Of a stretch of DNA of 64,000 bases, positions 34,311 through 45,056 are shown piece after piece. Position numbers and translations under genes: made by a program. Where the stretch lies: assembly GCA_964019055.1 (NCBI GenBank), contig OZ025206.1, positions 17,147,291-17,211,290 of the forward strand, given 5' to 3'. A model generated the notes under the pieces. That model had not been told where the DNA came from, searched no databases, and worked only from the letters and a program-made list of their open reading frames with translations. This DNA is from Anthopleura xanthogrammica (lineage: Eukaryota > Cnidaria > Anthozoa > Actiniaria > Actiniidae). Position 1 is the stretch's first letter. Each line of letters opens with the position of its first letter.

Positions 34311-35365
34311 AAACAAAAACAATAAGAAAAATATATTTAACAAGAGTGAAAAGGTAAAAATTGGCAGCAAAATTGGCTGCAAAACCTAACTGGAAAAAAC
34401 AACAACAACAAAAACAAAAAAGGAACAGAAAGAAAGTCTGAAAGTAAAGGAAATGCGTACGTAAACTTGTTACGGTTCCCGCGCAACCGTACTTTTTTTA
34501 GCTGCGCATTCCGTTCAGCAATTTGTGACTATAAATGGATTAAAATAAAAGTAGAAATACTCTTAGGGAATGACACATTGTCTTAAAATATTTTACACAA
34601 AATTGCGCATGGATACAATCTTGAATGGTCATTGTCAGTAGACAACAACAACAACAACAACAACAACAATTAATTTGCACTCAAAAGAAAATAAAAATTA
34701 CATTGAATTATGTAAAAATTGCAACAACAAAAAAAGACCACAGTTACCTTAAATAGCGAGAAAGCAAAAACGAGTTCCCATAATTACCGTGTTTCTTGAT
34801 CACAGTGTCATTTACTCGGGATTATTCTCATTTCATGCATCGTCAAAATAATCACAAATAACAAGGGTAAAGTAAAGAATCCACAGCTTCAACAATACGA
34901 AGAAACACTTTGAAATTCCACGTACCTTCACTGGAACACATGAATATTCTACACAAAATCGAGGCCAACCCTGAGCAATTGCAACAGAGAATTATTCAAA
35001 ATTGCGTATTCTTACGATTTTGGTTCACTACAGAACACGGACGCGAGCTGGCTTACCAAATAGACTAACTTGAAACCAACCTCTTGCAAATCCTCTTGCA
35101 ACGGTCAACGTCATTTTGATCCAGTTTTAAAAGCTAAACCATATTCCAGGTATTTGTTGTCTCTTGAGGTAGATTTAGCAAAAAATAATGCATAGCTATA
35201 TTTTTGGACTTCTAGGGTTGTGAAATATTCTCCAAACTGACACTAGTGTTTACGAAGGCGTTTGCTTGAAGTAATAATCGAACATTGGTAAAGTTTAACT
35301 TTTCCCTTAATGCAAGGCCTATGGCCGATATGTATGTATGTATGAGTGGGAGGGGGATAGAGGGG

Positions 35366-35411
<46 letters not shown>

Positions 35412-35663
35412 ATTTATAAAGCGCTTATTCAGGTCTGTTCTAAGCGCTGATAAAGGGGGGATGGGGGATGGATGGGAGTATTTTAAGGTCACAACTAAGG
35501 CTAGTACATACACTTTAGTGGCAGCGGGTAGCGCTTGAGAAGATACTTTTAGATGTAGACTTGTAAACCTTACTAAAAATCTAGTCTCGAGGCACAGATA
35601 GTAATGGCTGCTTGTAGAGCGAAAAAATTGATTTACGGATAAATATACCTCTCCAGCTTGTGT
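34311..35663. other. Intergenic between P450 and tyrosinase
   Basis: No gene is supported. (CAA)n at about 34643-34670 and (AAT)n at 35367-35410. The word AAAGCGCTTATTCAGG with a mirrored AAGCGCT (35418-35447) may be the 3' end of a SINE or MITE. Confidence 0.4.
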
Positions 35664-35822
35664 GTAATGTTTTCCCATTTCAGATCACGTGTCATTCCCT
35701 TGAGAATAAGATTCTTTGTTTGCTTTGTATCCATATCCACGTGTCTTCACCTGTGCAACCGTTAAACAAAGAAATAATACTCTAGGGAATGACAAGTGGT
35801 CTGGAATGGGAAAACATTACAT
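35664..35822. mobile_element. Palindromic MITE, complete copy (159 bp)
   Basis: Inverted ends TGTAATGTTTTCCCATT, with further mirrored CATTCCCTTGAG and CTCTAGGGAATGAC. Partial relatives lie at 3366-3498, 14110-14170 and 34556-34610. Confidence 0.7.
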
Positions 35823-35981
35823 TTCCTAGTCTCCATTGTCAGTTTACGCCCTACTCCTGATACCTTGTACTTCTAGATCTCGACTCGTTTTCCATCAGTT
35901 TAATCAATGAATTAATTATCTGCAAAACAATTTATTCTCTAGCTATCTGCTAATTCTACATAACACGAATGGTCAGTAGTT

Positions 35982-38900
35982 TTAACCTTCTCTATCAGCA
36001 TAACATTCTAGATCTTTATACCTAAACGTTTCACCATTATAATCATTGATTGTTGTCCCATTCCGATCTTCTTGGTGACCCTCATCCTCTTCGTACAAGA
36101 CCCCTACACAACCAGGTAAGTTCGTTTCATTGACAAAACCTCCCGGACGCCACTTTGATTGACAGCCAGGGAGAGTATCCTTTACCTGAGAGTAATATTC
36201 ATTCCTTTCCTTATCGCCACGTTCTTGATACTGCACCCAGATCTTGTCCAGAAAAGCGTGATGTAACCAGAACTCTGGGGACTGGGACGAGGAGATGCCA
36301 CCCATTGTACCCCCAATTAAACAATGAAGCTCATTGTGGAAGACTTTGCGTACGTTGTATTCAAAAATACTGAAACTCGAAGCAATAGTATTTCTGATAG
36401 CTGTTGTATCCCGTGGCTGCCTGTCGTATTGAAATTTTCTTTTTAAGCAGCCGGAACCACTTTCTTTGCTCTGATACCACTGACCCTCACGAAATGGTCC
36501 ATCCATGACGCAATCATCTTTTTCCCGCCTTCCGTTTCCACCAAGACCGTGAGGACCTGGGTTCCAGACATCGCGCGTGCGGTTTCCTCGCCAAATTGTT
36601 TCAGCAATTCGTGCCCAGTTCAAATAAGGGATCGTGACTCTGCAGTCAATTCGACGAAGGAAGTTTTCAAACTCGTATAAATACCACCGATGCCATGGAA
36701 AAAAGAAGCTCACGCTATGAACTCCATGAAAGAATTGTTCTGCGTGAATATTTGTTAATCGTGAGAATTCTTCTCTGTATTTTGGGTCAAGGTTGGCCTG
36801 TTTGATGGTTTGAATGAACCGCACACGTTCTTCTAAGGTCATTGTGGTAAATTCTTTACGTATCCGATAGCAGTGGCTCAGTGATCCTCCATCTTTACAC
36901 ACGCACCTACGCGCACATTCGTCGTAGGTAAACTGTCTTTTTGGGTCACAAGGTTTATTCACTCCTATTCAAGAAGGAATAAGGTCAGTTTTGTCAATAT
37001 TTTTGTAATGTAAATTCGTGGTCTGAGTAACGCAAACTTTGGTCGTGGCTGTGAAAATGATAAGCTGGAGAGATGTGTTGTATATATGGCTTGATTACTG
37101 ACGAAACAAACTGTATTTTGGAATTCTTGATGTGCAGTATTTTTTAAACAAGCGAAGGTAAAACCTAATTCTAGTTAGCCATCATTCTCTCCCTGTCAGC
37201 CAGCTAATCGAAATTTTCATAGCGGGGTTGCAACCCCTACAACACTCCTTCTCATTCGCCCGTGTTAAGACAGTCATTTAAAACAAATATGTGTGGTTAG
37301 TATAAGTTGTTACCTTTGTACTTTATAACAGATAGTTTCTTCATTATTGTGTAGTAGCTGTTTGCAGTAACAAAGTGCGAATTGTGGGGCTTGCTTGCCA
37401 ATTTCATCAAGGTACTATCCAGCCCTACTCTTGGACCAACTGCCATCACAAATACCTCTACATTGTCCAAATAACGCGCCACGAAATCGTGAACCCTTGA
37501 GCTAAGAACCTGGTATTCGTTGACAAAGAGGAGTAAAATTTTTAATGCATCTTTTCGCCAGCCTCCAGTGATTTCAGTAAAAATATTTTCGAGATCAGAA
37601 CTGGAATAGAGTCCATTTGCTGGCCTGAAAATAAAGCAAAAATAGTTTTTATTGGTACAGCTGTACGTAGCCTCACTTTGCAGTTCTCGCTTCTTTCTAT
37701 CTGTACTTGTAAGACTAGTAGTGCAGGAATATGACGCATAAATCGTACACAATTGTTCAGTTTTTGGTTTCAAGCATGAAAATTGGCACAACGTTAGAAG
37801 ACCTCATGCTGATTATTTTTTTATGTAGGTCCACACCCAAAAATGATTACTTCCAGTTTTACGGCAGTGGAATTACAAGGGACACCAAATCTGCAAGAGA
37901 CCCAGCAAATCTGCAAGAGACCCAGCAAATCTGCAAGAGACCCAGCAAATCTGCAAGAGACCCAGCAAATCTGCAAGAGTTAGAACCAGCAAATCTGCAA
38001 GAGTTAGAACCAGCAGAAGTGCCAGCAAATGAGGCGAATGGAAGGTGTGTAATAGTGACTAGATCTCGATCGTTATTGCTGCATTATTATTTTCTTCAGC
38101 ACCTTCAGCACATCACCACCGTTAAAATTATTACTATAATCACCAATGAAAGGCTCACCTAATATTATTAATCGCACGAATCGTGCACTCCTTATTCAAA
38201 AACGTGCTGAAGTCAAAAAATCTCCGTGGACGGCCAAACAACGAGACCAAACTGACTCTTGTCCCTGATGGCGAAATGCTAAACTCACTTGCAACTAACG
38301 ATGCAGTTTTCTTTTGCAGTTCGAACTGATGACGTCCCTGTTGTAAAGCACTACTGTCAAGAGCGATCATAAGGTCTATCGCTGCTGGAGATCCTCTTGC
38401 TGAGCCAGAAACCGCGGTGAGTCAAAAAAATATTGAAGTTAGTTTTTTAGATTGTTGGGAAATACCCGCACACTATAGGCTGTATATCCAGCATAAGCCG
38501 TGCTGGTACAGGATGCGGTATTACACGGGACATGTTGGGAAATACCCACATACTATAGGCTGTATATCCAGCATAAGCCGTGCTGGTACAGGATGCGGTA
38601 TTACACAGGACATGTTGGGAAATGGCATAACATGACACCCATATGTACTCACGTGTTTTACTGTTTGCCAAATGTACGAGTCTTCTTATCATGGACTGTG
38701 CCTGATGATCTGTATGATATTTATGAGAAACACTGTTATCCTGCAGTTATATCACTGGGTTTCTAAGAGTGTATATCAGGCTGTGCCTGATGATTTGTAT
38801 GATATTTATGAGAAACACTGTTATCATGCAGTTATATCACTGGGTTTCTAAGAGTGTATATCAGGCTGTGCCTAATGATTTGTATGATATTTATGAGGAA

Positions 38901-41900
38901 CACTGTTATCATGCAGTTATATCACTGGGTTTCTAAGAGTGTATACTTTAATTCTTTAATATTTAATTCTTAGATATTAAGAATATAAGAAAAGTTACTC
39001 GAATTTGTCTTCATACTTTATGCAGTTATATGGTATACGACTAATATTGTATATGACTTAATTAAATGAGCCATAACGATTACTAATTAACGTTTCGTTT
39101 TTTGATACTTTCCGCCTCTGTAGATTAAATATTTTCCTCTTTTTCCTTGGCTCTTTAATTTTTTTTGTCTGTTTGTCTGTTTGTCTGTTTGTCTGTTTGT
39201 CTGTTTGTCTGTTTGTCTGTTTGTCTGTTTGTCTGTTTGTCTGTTTGTCTGTTTGTCTGTTTGTCTGTTTGTCTGTTTGTCTGTTTGTCTGTTTGTCTGT
39301 TTGTCTGTTTGTCTGTTTGTCTGTTTGTCTGTTTGTCTGTTTGTCTGTTTGTCTGTTTGTCTGTTTGTCTGTTTGTCTGTTTGTCTGTTTGTCTGTTTGT
39401 CTGTTTGTCTGTTTGTCTGTTTGTCTGTTTGTCTGTTTGTCTGTTTGTCTGTTTGTCTGTTTGTCTGTTTGTCTGTTTGTCTGTTTGTCTGTTTGTCTGT
39501 TTGTCTGTTTGTCTGTTTGTCTGTTTGTCTGTTTGTCTGTTTGTCTGTTTGTCTGTTTGTCTGTTTGTCTGTTTGTCTGTTTGTCTGTTTGTCTGTTTGT
39601 CTGTTTGTCTGTTTGTCTGTTTGTCTGTTTGTCTGTTTGTCTGTTTGTCTGTTTGTCTGTTTGTCTGTTTGTCTGTTTGTCTGTTTGTCTGTTTGTCTGT
39701 TTGTCTGTTTGTCTGTTTGTCTGTTTGTCTGTTTGTCTGTTTGTCTGTTTGTCTGTTTGTCTGTTTGTCTGTTTGTCTGTTTGTCTGTTTGTCTGTTTGT
39801 CTGTTTGTCTGTTTGTCTGTTTGTCTGTTTGTCTGTTTGTCTGTTTGTCTGTTTGTCTGTTTGTCTGTTTGTCTGTTTGTCTGTTTGTCTGTTTGTCTGT
39901 TTGTCTGTTTGTCTGTTTGTCTGTTTGTCTGTTTGTCTGTTTGTCTGTTTGTCTGTTTGTCTGTTTGTCTGTTTGTCTGTTTGTCTGTTTGTCTGTTTGT
40001 CTGTTTGTCTGTTTGTCTGTTTGTCTGTTTGTCTGTTTGTCTGTTTGTCTGTTTGTCTGTTTGTCTGTTTGTCTGTTTGTCTGTTTGTCTGTTTGTCTGT
40101 TTGTCTGTTTGTCTGTTTGTCTGTTTGTCTGTTTGTCTGTTTGTCTGTTTGTCTGTTTGTCTGTTTGTCTGTTTGTCTGTTTGTCTGTTTGTCTGTTTGT
40201 CTGTTTGTCTGTTTGTCTGTTTGTCTGTTTGTCTGTTTGTCTGTTTGTCTGTTTGTCTGTTTGTCTGTTTGTCTGTTTGTCTGTTTGTCTGTTTGTCTGT
40301 TTGTCTGTTTGTCTGTTTGTCTGTTTGTCTGTTTGTCTGTTTGTCTGTTTGTCTGTTTGTCTGTTTGTCTGTTTGTCTGTTTGTCTGTTTGTCTGTTTGT
40401 CTGTTTGTCTGTTTGTCTGTTTGTCTGTTTGTCTGTTTGTCTGTTTGTCTGTTTGTCTGTTTGTCTGTTTGTCTGTTTGTCTGTTTGTCTGTTTGTCTGT
40501 TTGTCTGTTTGTCTGTTTGTCTGTTTGTCTGTTTGTCTGTTTGTCTGTTTGTCTGTTTGTCTGTTTGTCTGTTTGTCTGTTTGTCTGTTTGTCTGTTTGT
40601 CTGTTTGTCTGTTTGTCTGTTTGTCTGTTTGTCTGTTTGTCTGTTTGTCTGTTTGTCTGTTTGTCTGTTTGTCTGTTTGTCTGTTTGTCTGGTTTGTTTC
40701 TTCGTCTGTTAGTGGCTTACGCTACTTTGCGGAACGAAACGAAACGAAACGAAATGGAATGTTGGAGTCTACTTTGCGGAACGAAACGAAACATTTATAA
40801 ATTAAATTCGCAATAATATACCTTCAATATACAATAATATACAAAAGCCCATTGCTGGGGTCCCTGTGGTATTTAAAATGGCGCCTGCTAACAGCCCAAG
40901 GAAAAAACTTTATTTGTCAAGTTATTCGGCTTATTCAAGAGATATAGCCAAATAATCGCAAAGTTAGCCCTAAGAGTGGGTAAACAGAAGGCTAATTATT
41001 GTGAAACGTGTTTTAATGGCCTCGAAAGTGCGTTGGAAAGCCGCAAAGTAGTGTAAGCCTCTGTTAGTTGATTCTTACGTTTATGTGTTCTTTTGTTTTT
41101 CTGTTTGTTTCTTTGTATCATGATTTGTTGTGGGTTTCCTTTGTTTCTAAATGAAAACGAGACCTGAGAGTTATTAGTAAAAATAGCTGAGAACAAAAAG
41201 CCACGAAGTTTCTCTCGATAAACATCATAATCAATATCATCGAATCGTTTTTTTCATCAATATCCTGTATGGTGGGTTTTAAAGCTAGTTTCCCTTCACA
41301 TCTTGCCGACATTCTCAAGCAGTCTAGATATAATCAGGAGATTAAAGAACTCGTAGCCGCCATGTTCAAGGATAGAGGACGCCTGGTTATCGAGCGTGGT
41401 TGGTGCGTGCACTAATTACAACCGAAACGCTTTTATCGAGCTTTTAAGATTTTATTTTTCAACCATATGTTTATAAATAGCTTGGTATTTCACAGGATAA
41501 GAAGACATGCTGAGACCCCTAGGGCTCTAGAAAAACATCCGACTTTGCAGTGAATAGTAATGATTTCGCTTTTGTTTTTTTTTATTCAAAGTGTTTCTTT
41601 ACGAGTTTTAGCTTGTAAATTAATGAATGGACGTGAATTAAATGATGAAGAGCATGATTTCACAAGTCAAGTCAAGTCTCGGCTCGAATCTCGTGGTTAA
41701 TTTGAAGTGGATTCTTGTGTTGGAAAAGTATTTTTAAAAGTGTTCTTTTTCTCGAGACATGAGACAGTAATTCTAAAGAAAACATTTTCAGTTTTTTTTT
41801 CTCCAAAAGGAAGTGAAAATGACTTAGAAAGTCAAGTCCTACCGGCGTCTACTTGTACAGTTGAAACACTTTTGTCAAAAATGAAAGATTTTAAAGAGAC

Positions 41901-42956
41901 AGAAAGCCATGTGCATGATAATTATCTTAAAATAATCCGACTTTTCAGTTTTCAAACATTTGTTTGCACTATACTACGACATGCTACGACACACCAGGCG
42001 ATGTACTCTATGGTCTGGAAGCTAGGGCGTTGTTGCTGTTTAGATGAATTAGTACTATCGTGGCAGCAGACAGTACGAGTCTCGTGGCGTCCAGATTAGA
42101 TGAACATTGAGTTGATGTCTATGAAAGTGAATGACAAAATTGCAGAGTTTTTGCCAATTTATTATTAAGGAGAAGCCTAGGCCTCTTCTCAAAGCTCATG
42201 TACGGTTAATTTATCTATTTTCAACACGAACCGCGATATGTTCATTTTTGGTGTAATTATATCATCATCGTCAAATGCACACAAAGTGATGGACAATTTT
42301 GTAGGGACATGATTCAAATACAGACCAGTCTGACGTATATGAACATGACTGTCAGTTTTGATATGGCTATGAAAAGAACCGTGGTCAGTGGTACTGTGTC
42401 CGAGCAATGTGATTGGATAAGCAGCGATGTCGCGCACTGGGATATTGGTTCCAAGGAGTCAGGCATTTCCATATCAAGACGGTGCCCAGCGTACGCCCGT
42501 GTGCTATCAGTGTCATTTATACGATCAAAAATTGCTCCATTGTACATACTAGGCTCGTACACTTTTGCAAACCCCCTTGAAAATGACCCATTTACGTTGG
42601 GTGTGACTGACGTTTCCTCATATATCAGGTTACGTATCATTCCCTTGAATATACTTCTATTATTTAAAGTATAAAGTAACCATAAGTTACATGATTTCAG
42701 TCACATAGATGAGGGTCAAACAGAGAACCTCATTGCCTAGGTGTTTGAAATGGGAAAACGTTATTTCCAAAGTAAAAGAGTCAATGAGAGTACGGTGGTA
42801 AACACAAACGATGCCTCTGTGTTTGAGAGAATTCACACATATATTCTTACCTTCATATTCGTTTTCCAAGTGTCCTTTTGTTTCCAAACTTTCTGACAAA
42901 CAACACTCAGTTAAGATAAAGAACACCAATACAGTTACGAGTTGCTTCATGGTCAA
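35982..42956 (-). CDS. Secreted von Willebrand A - tyrosinase fusion protein (4 exons)
   Basis: Exons 42956-42851, 38399-38159, 37624-37314 and 36964-35982 give 1641 nt (546 aa), with matching phases at all three junctions. Residues 1-20 (MTMKQLVTVLVFFILTECCL) are a clear signal peptide. Residues ~41-215 form a VWA domain, split by an intron: IDLMIALDSSALQQG, then LKILLLFVNEYQ and VEVFVMAVG. Its MIDAS is degenerate (DSSAL where DxSxS is expected), so metal-dependent binding may be lost. Residues ~220-546 are a type-3 copper tyrosinase-like domain: CuA with HGVHSVSFFFPWHR, CuB with HNELH and WLHHAFLD. Such enzymes oxidise phenols such as tyrosine or DOPA to quinones, for pigment, cross-linking or defence. 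VWA domains bind matrix proteins, so an extracellular cross-linking enzyme is a reasonable guess. Intron 1 (4.4 kb) holds the giant octanucleotide array. Confidence 0.85.
37885..38012. repeat. 20-bp tandem repeat in tyrosinase intron 2
   Basis: Six occurrences of CAAATCTGCAAGAG, spaced mostly 20 bases apart. On the gene strand each unit reads CTCTTGCAG, a perfect 3' splice-site look-alike. So the intron carries six decoy acceptors about 280 bases upstream of exon 3. Confidence 0.85.
38454..38945. repeat. Two tandem repeats in tyrosinase intron 1
   Basis: An 80-bp unit starting GTTGGGAAATACCC is present twice (38454-38533 and 38534-38613), with a partial third. A separate unit of about 85 bp (CTGTGCCTGATGAT...GAGTGTATATCAGG) is present three times from about 38697 to 38945. 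Confidence 0.85.
39157..40690. repeat. Giant uninterrupted TGTCTGTT octanucleotide array (~1.5 kb)
   Basis: About 190 perfect copies of the 8-bp unit GTCTGTTT. I see no interruption until GTCTGGTTTG near 40688. Because 8 is not a multiple of 3 and the unit has no stop, all plus-strand frames stay open and give long SVCLFVCL repeats; these are not genes. It lies in intron 1 of the VWA-tyrosinase gene. Confidence 0.97.
40895..41700 (+). CDS. Unidentified coding-like exons (3' end of a plus-strand gene or remnant)
   Basis: Three segments, 40895-41027, 41285-41402 and 41592-41700, join in phase (GAAA|GTGCGT, TG|GTGCGT donors; CAG and AAG acceptors) to give about 119 residues ending in a stop. 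The peptides look coding: KRYSQIIAKLALRVGKQKAN, SRYNQEIKELVAAMFKDRGR and CKLMNGRELNDEEHDFTSQV. I do not recognise the family and see no start codon, so exons may be missing, or this may be a gene remnant. It lies on the strand opposite to, and inside intron 1 of, the VWA-tyrosinase gene. Confidence 0.35.
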
Positions 42957-45056
42957 ATTATCATTCTATGATCCAGTTTTCCTATTTCTTTGTTTCAGTT
43001 CGTGGAAGTCCGTCAGGCGTTATCTCCAACTTGACAATGAGATAGATCTGAATTAGCAGGGAAAACACAAAGAACAAGAAAAAGAACAATATAAGTTTTG
43101 GACGGTGAAAAGGAGTATTTTTCGCACGGAGCTTATCCGGCTTATCCGATCGATTCTTCAATCCATTCTGAACAAAATGAGATCTTTCTTTGAGAAAACA
43201 ACACTTTTGAGAGACCAGTAAATATCAGGAGTGTCTAAGATGGCGCTTTTCAAGTGGTTCAAGAACAAAGGAAATATAGACGCTTAGGAATAACAAAAAA
43301 CAAGTGATAATCTATCGATCATCGCTTGGGCTAATGACTTATATTCAAGAGCCGTCGGCCTCAGCCCACGTACTTTTGGAGATTCCTCTTCCTCTCTTTC
43401 TCTTTTTAGACTGAATGGATATTTAGCACAGTTACATCACTAGTAATTCTGGTGTTTCTAGTATTTTCAGACAGTCAGAGACAAGATCGATCCGGTTGAG
43501 CCGATAACGAGATGGCCTACATTATTGACATATTGGTGTCATTGTCTTGATAGAACGGGAAACAGATGACAAAGCGTTCAACTTTAAATATTACAAAACA
43601 CTTGAGATTTCATACTAAGCAACCTAGTCTACAGCGGCAAAAAGCTTGGTGTTTATTTACTGAGAATAACATTGACTTGTATTCCTCCCATTTTCCATCT
43701 CATTCACTTTCATTCAATACTTCTATTCATCATATCCACTCTCCTACACCCCAGGCAAATACATCCTGTAACGATATACAAAAGTGGAAATGGCATATTG
43801 ATTTATTAATTAATTAGGTAAAAAGCTAAATACATTAAAACGAAAAACCCTATACCCTATACCGTCGTGCTCATACCTTCCAAAAGAATATAAAAAGCTT
43901 TTACATACCGGAAATGGAATTTATATTACTACTGCGAAAGCACTAGATGAAACTGAGGAACTAGAACCAGCAGGGGGGTTGTTGACTATAGGGCCAATGA
44001 AATGATATCGAAATATTGTTTGGACGCGCGGCATATTTCTAAAATTATAAATCTTAAAAAAAAAAAAAAAAAAACAAGAAAAAAAAAAAGAAAAAACACG
44101 AAAGCGGCATGATGCCTCGGAGAGATGGCATTCACCGATATTCACCTGTACATCCTTCACAACATGCAGCCGACTAGTGAATGAATACCAGAGAGCATGA
44201 CTCAGTAATCATGAGTGGCTCACACACAAGTCCACACGAATCCGATTCAAGGCAATCTTCTCAAACGAGAATGGTTTGATTAGCGCCGGTTGTGAAAAAA
44301 AGCATGTAGAACAAAACAGGCTCATTATCCACCGGTATTCCTTTGAGATTTTTACCATTCAATTATTATAATACATTTTGCTTGTTCTGACTGCGGAAAT
44401 ATAAACCGTTTTGCATTTTCTCGGTTTTAATTTGCTTCACTTTTCATTAGTTTGTATCCTTTCTTCTTCTTCTTTTTTTTCTATCTTTCTTTTTCCTTTT
44501 CTATTTTTGTTTTAGGTTCTTTTTAACTTTTTCTTTTTCTTTTTCTTTTTCGTTGTTTTCCTTCTTTCGTTTTTTCTTTTCGCTTTTCCTATTCATTTTT
44601 TCTTTTCATTTTTCGTTTTTTTTCTTCTTCTCTTTTTGTTCAATTTTTCGTTCTTACTTGGTCTTTTCTCTGCGGTTCTGACTGCCTCTTAAGCTAGACG
44701 GACTATAGTATAGGAGTATACTACAGGGCCGTAGCAGGGGGAGGGGCCGGGGTGGCCGCCCCCCCCCCCCCCCCAATAATTTAGGGCGTACTGTTTATTG
44801 AACACGGCTGAAAATTTTAGGCCTGTTACTAATACATAGGGCGGTTTAGAATATAACACCTTCAATACTTTTGACCAAGGGCCCCCAAATATTTTTGGCC
44901 TCGCTACGAACCTTTACTATTATTTTATGGCGCCTGTAATGACCTAATGATCACGTGTTTGTCCAATATCATCACGTGATTAAGTAAAAACTGCGAACCC
45001 TTTAGCACGGTCACCCTGTGGTACAAGCACAACGCCTTCAGTTGACTTGTGCAAAA
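42957..45056. other. Intergenic between VWA-tyrosinase and GPD1 copy 1
   Basis: Divergent promoters must lie here. I see an A-rich run (44057-44098), a pyrimidine tract of mostly TTTTC (44455-44680), and a GTAGC-ended MITE with a C run (about 44728-44925). The frames at 43566-43817 and 43921-44160 are not supported. Confidence 0.4.

Noticed and set aside
33985..34382. Minus-strand ORFs rich in Cys-Leu-Ser-Val
   Set aside because: They read through the CAGA microsatellite and the P450 last exon.
37885..38012. Possible CRISPR-like array (regular short repeats)
   Set aside because: Units are directly adjacent without variable spacers, and the DNA is animal.
37731..38162. 143-codon plus-strand ORF with NLQE repeats
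   Set aside because: It is the 20-bp tandem repeat in a tyrosinase intron read in one frame; the opposite strand carries the real exons.
39165..40816. Three overlapping plus-strand ORFs of 515-547 codons
   Set aside because: Pure translation of the TGTCTGTT microsatellite; every plus-strand frame is open because the unit has no stop.
41707..42099. 130-codon plus-strand ORF
   Set aside because: No recognisable feature and no splice partners; it follows the stop of the nearby coding-like exons.
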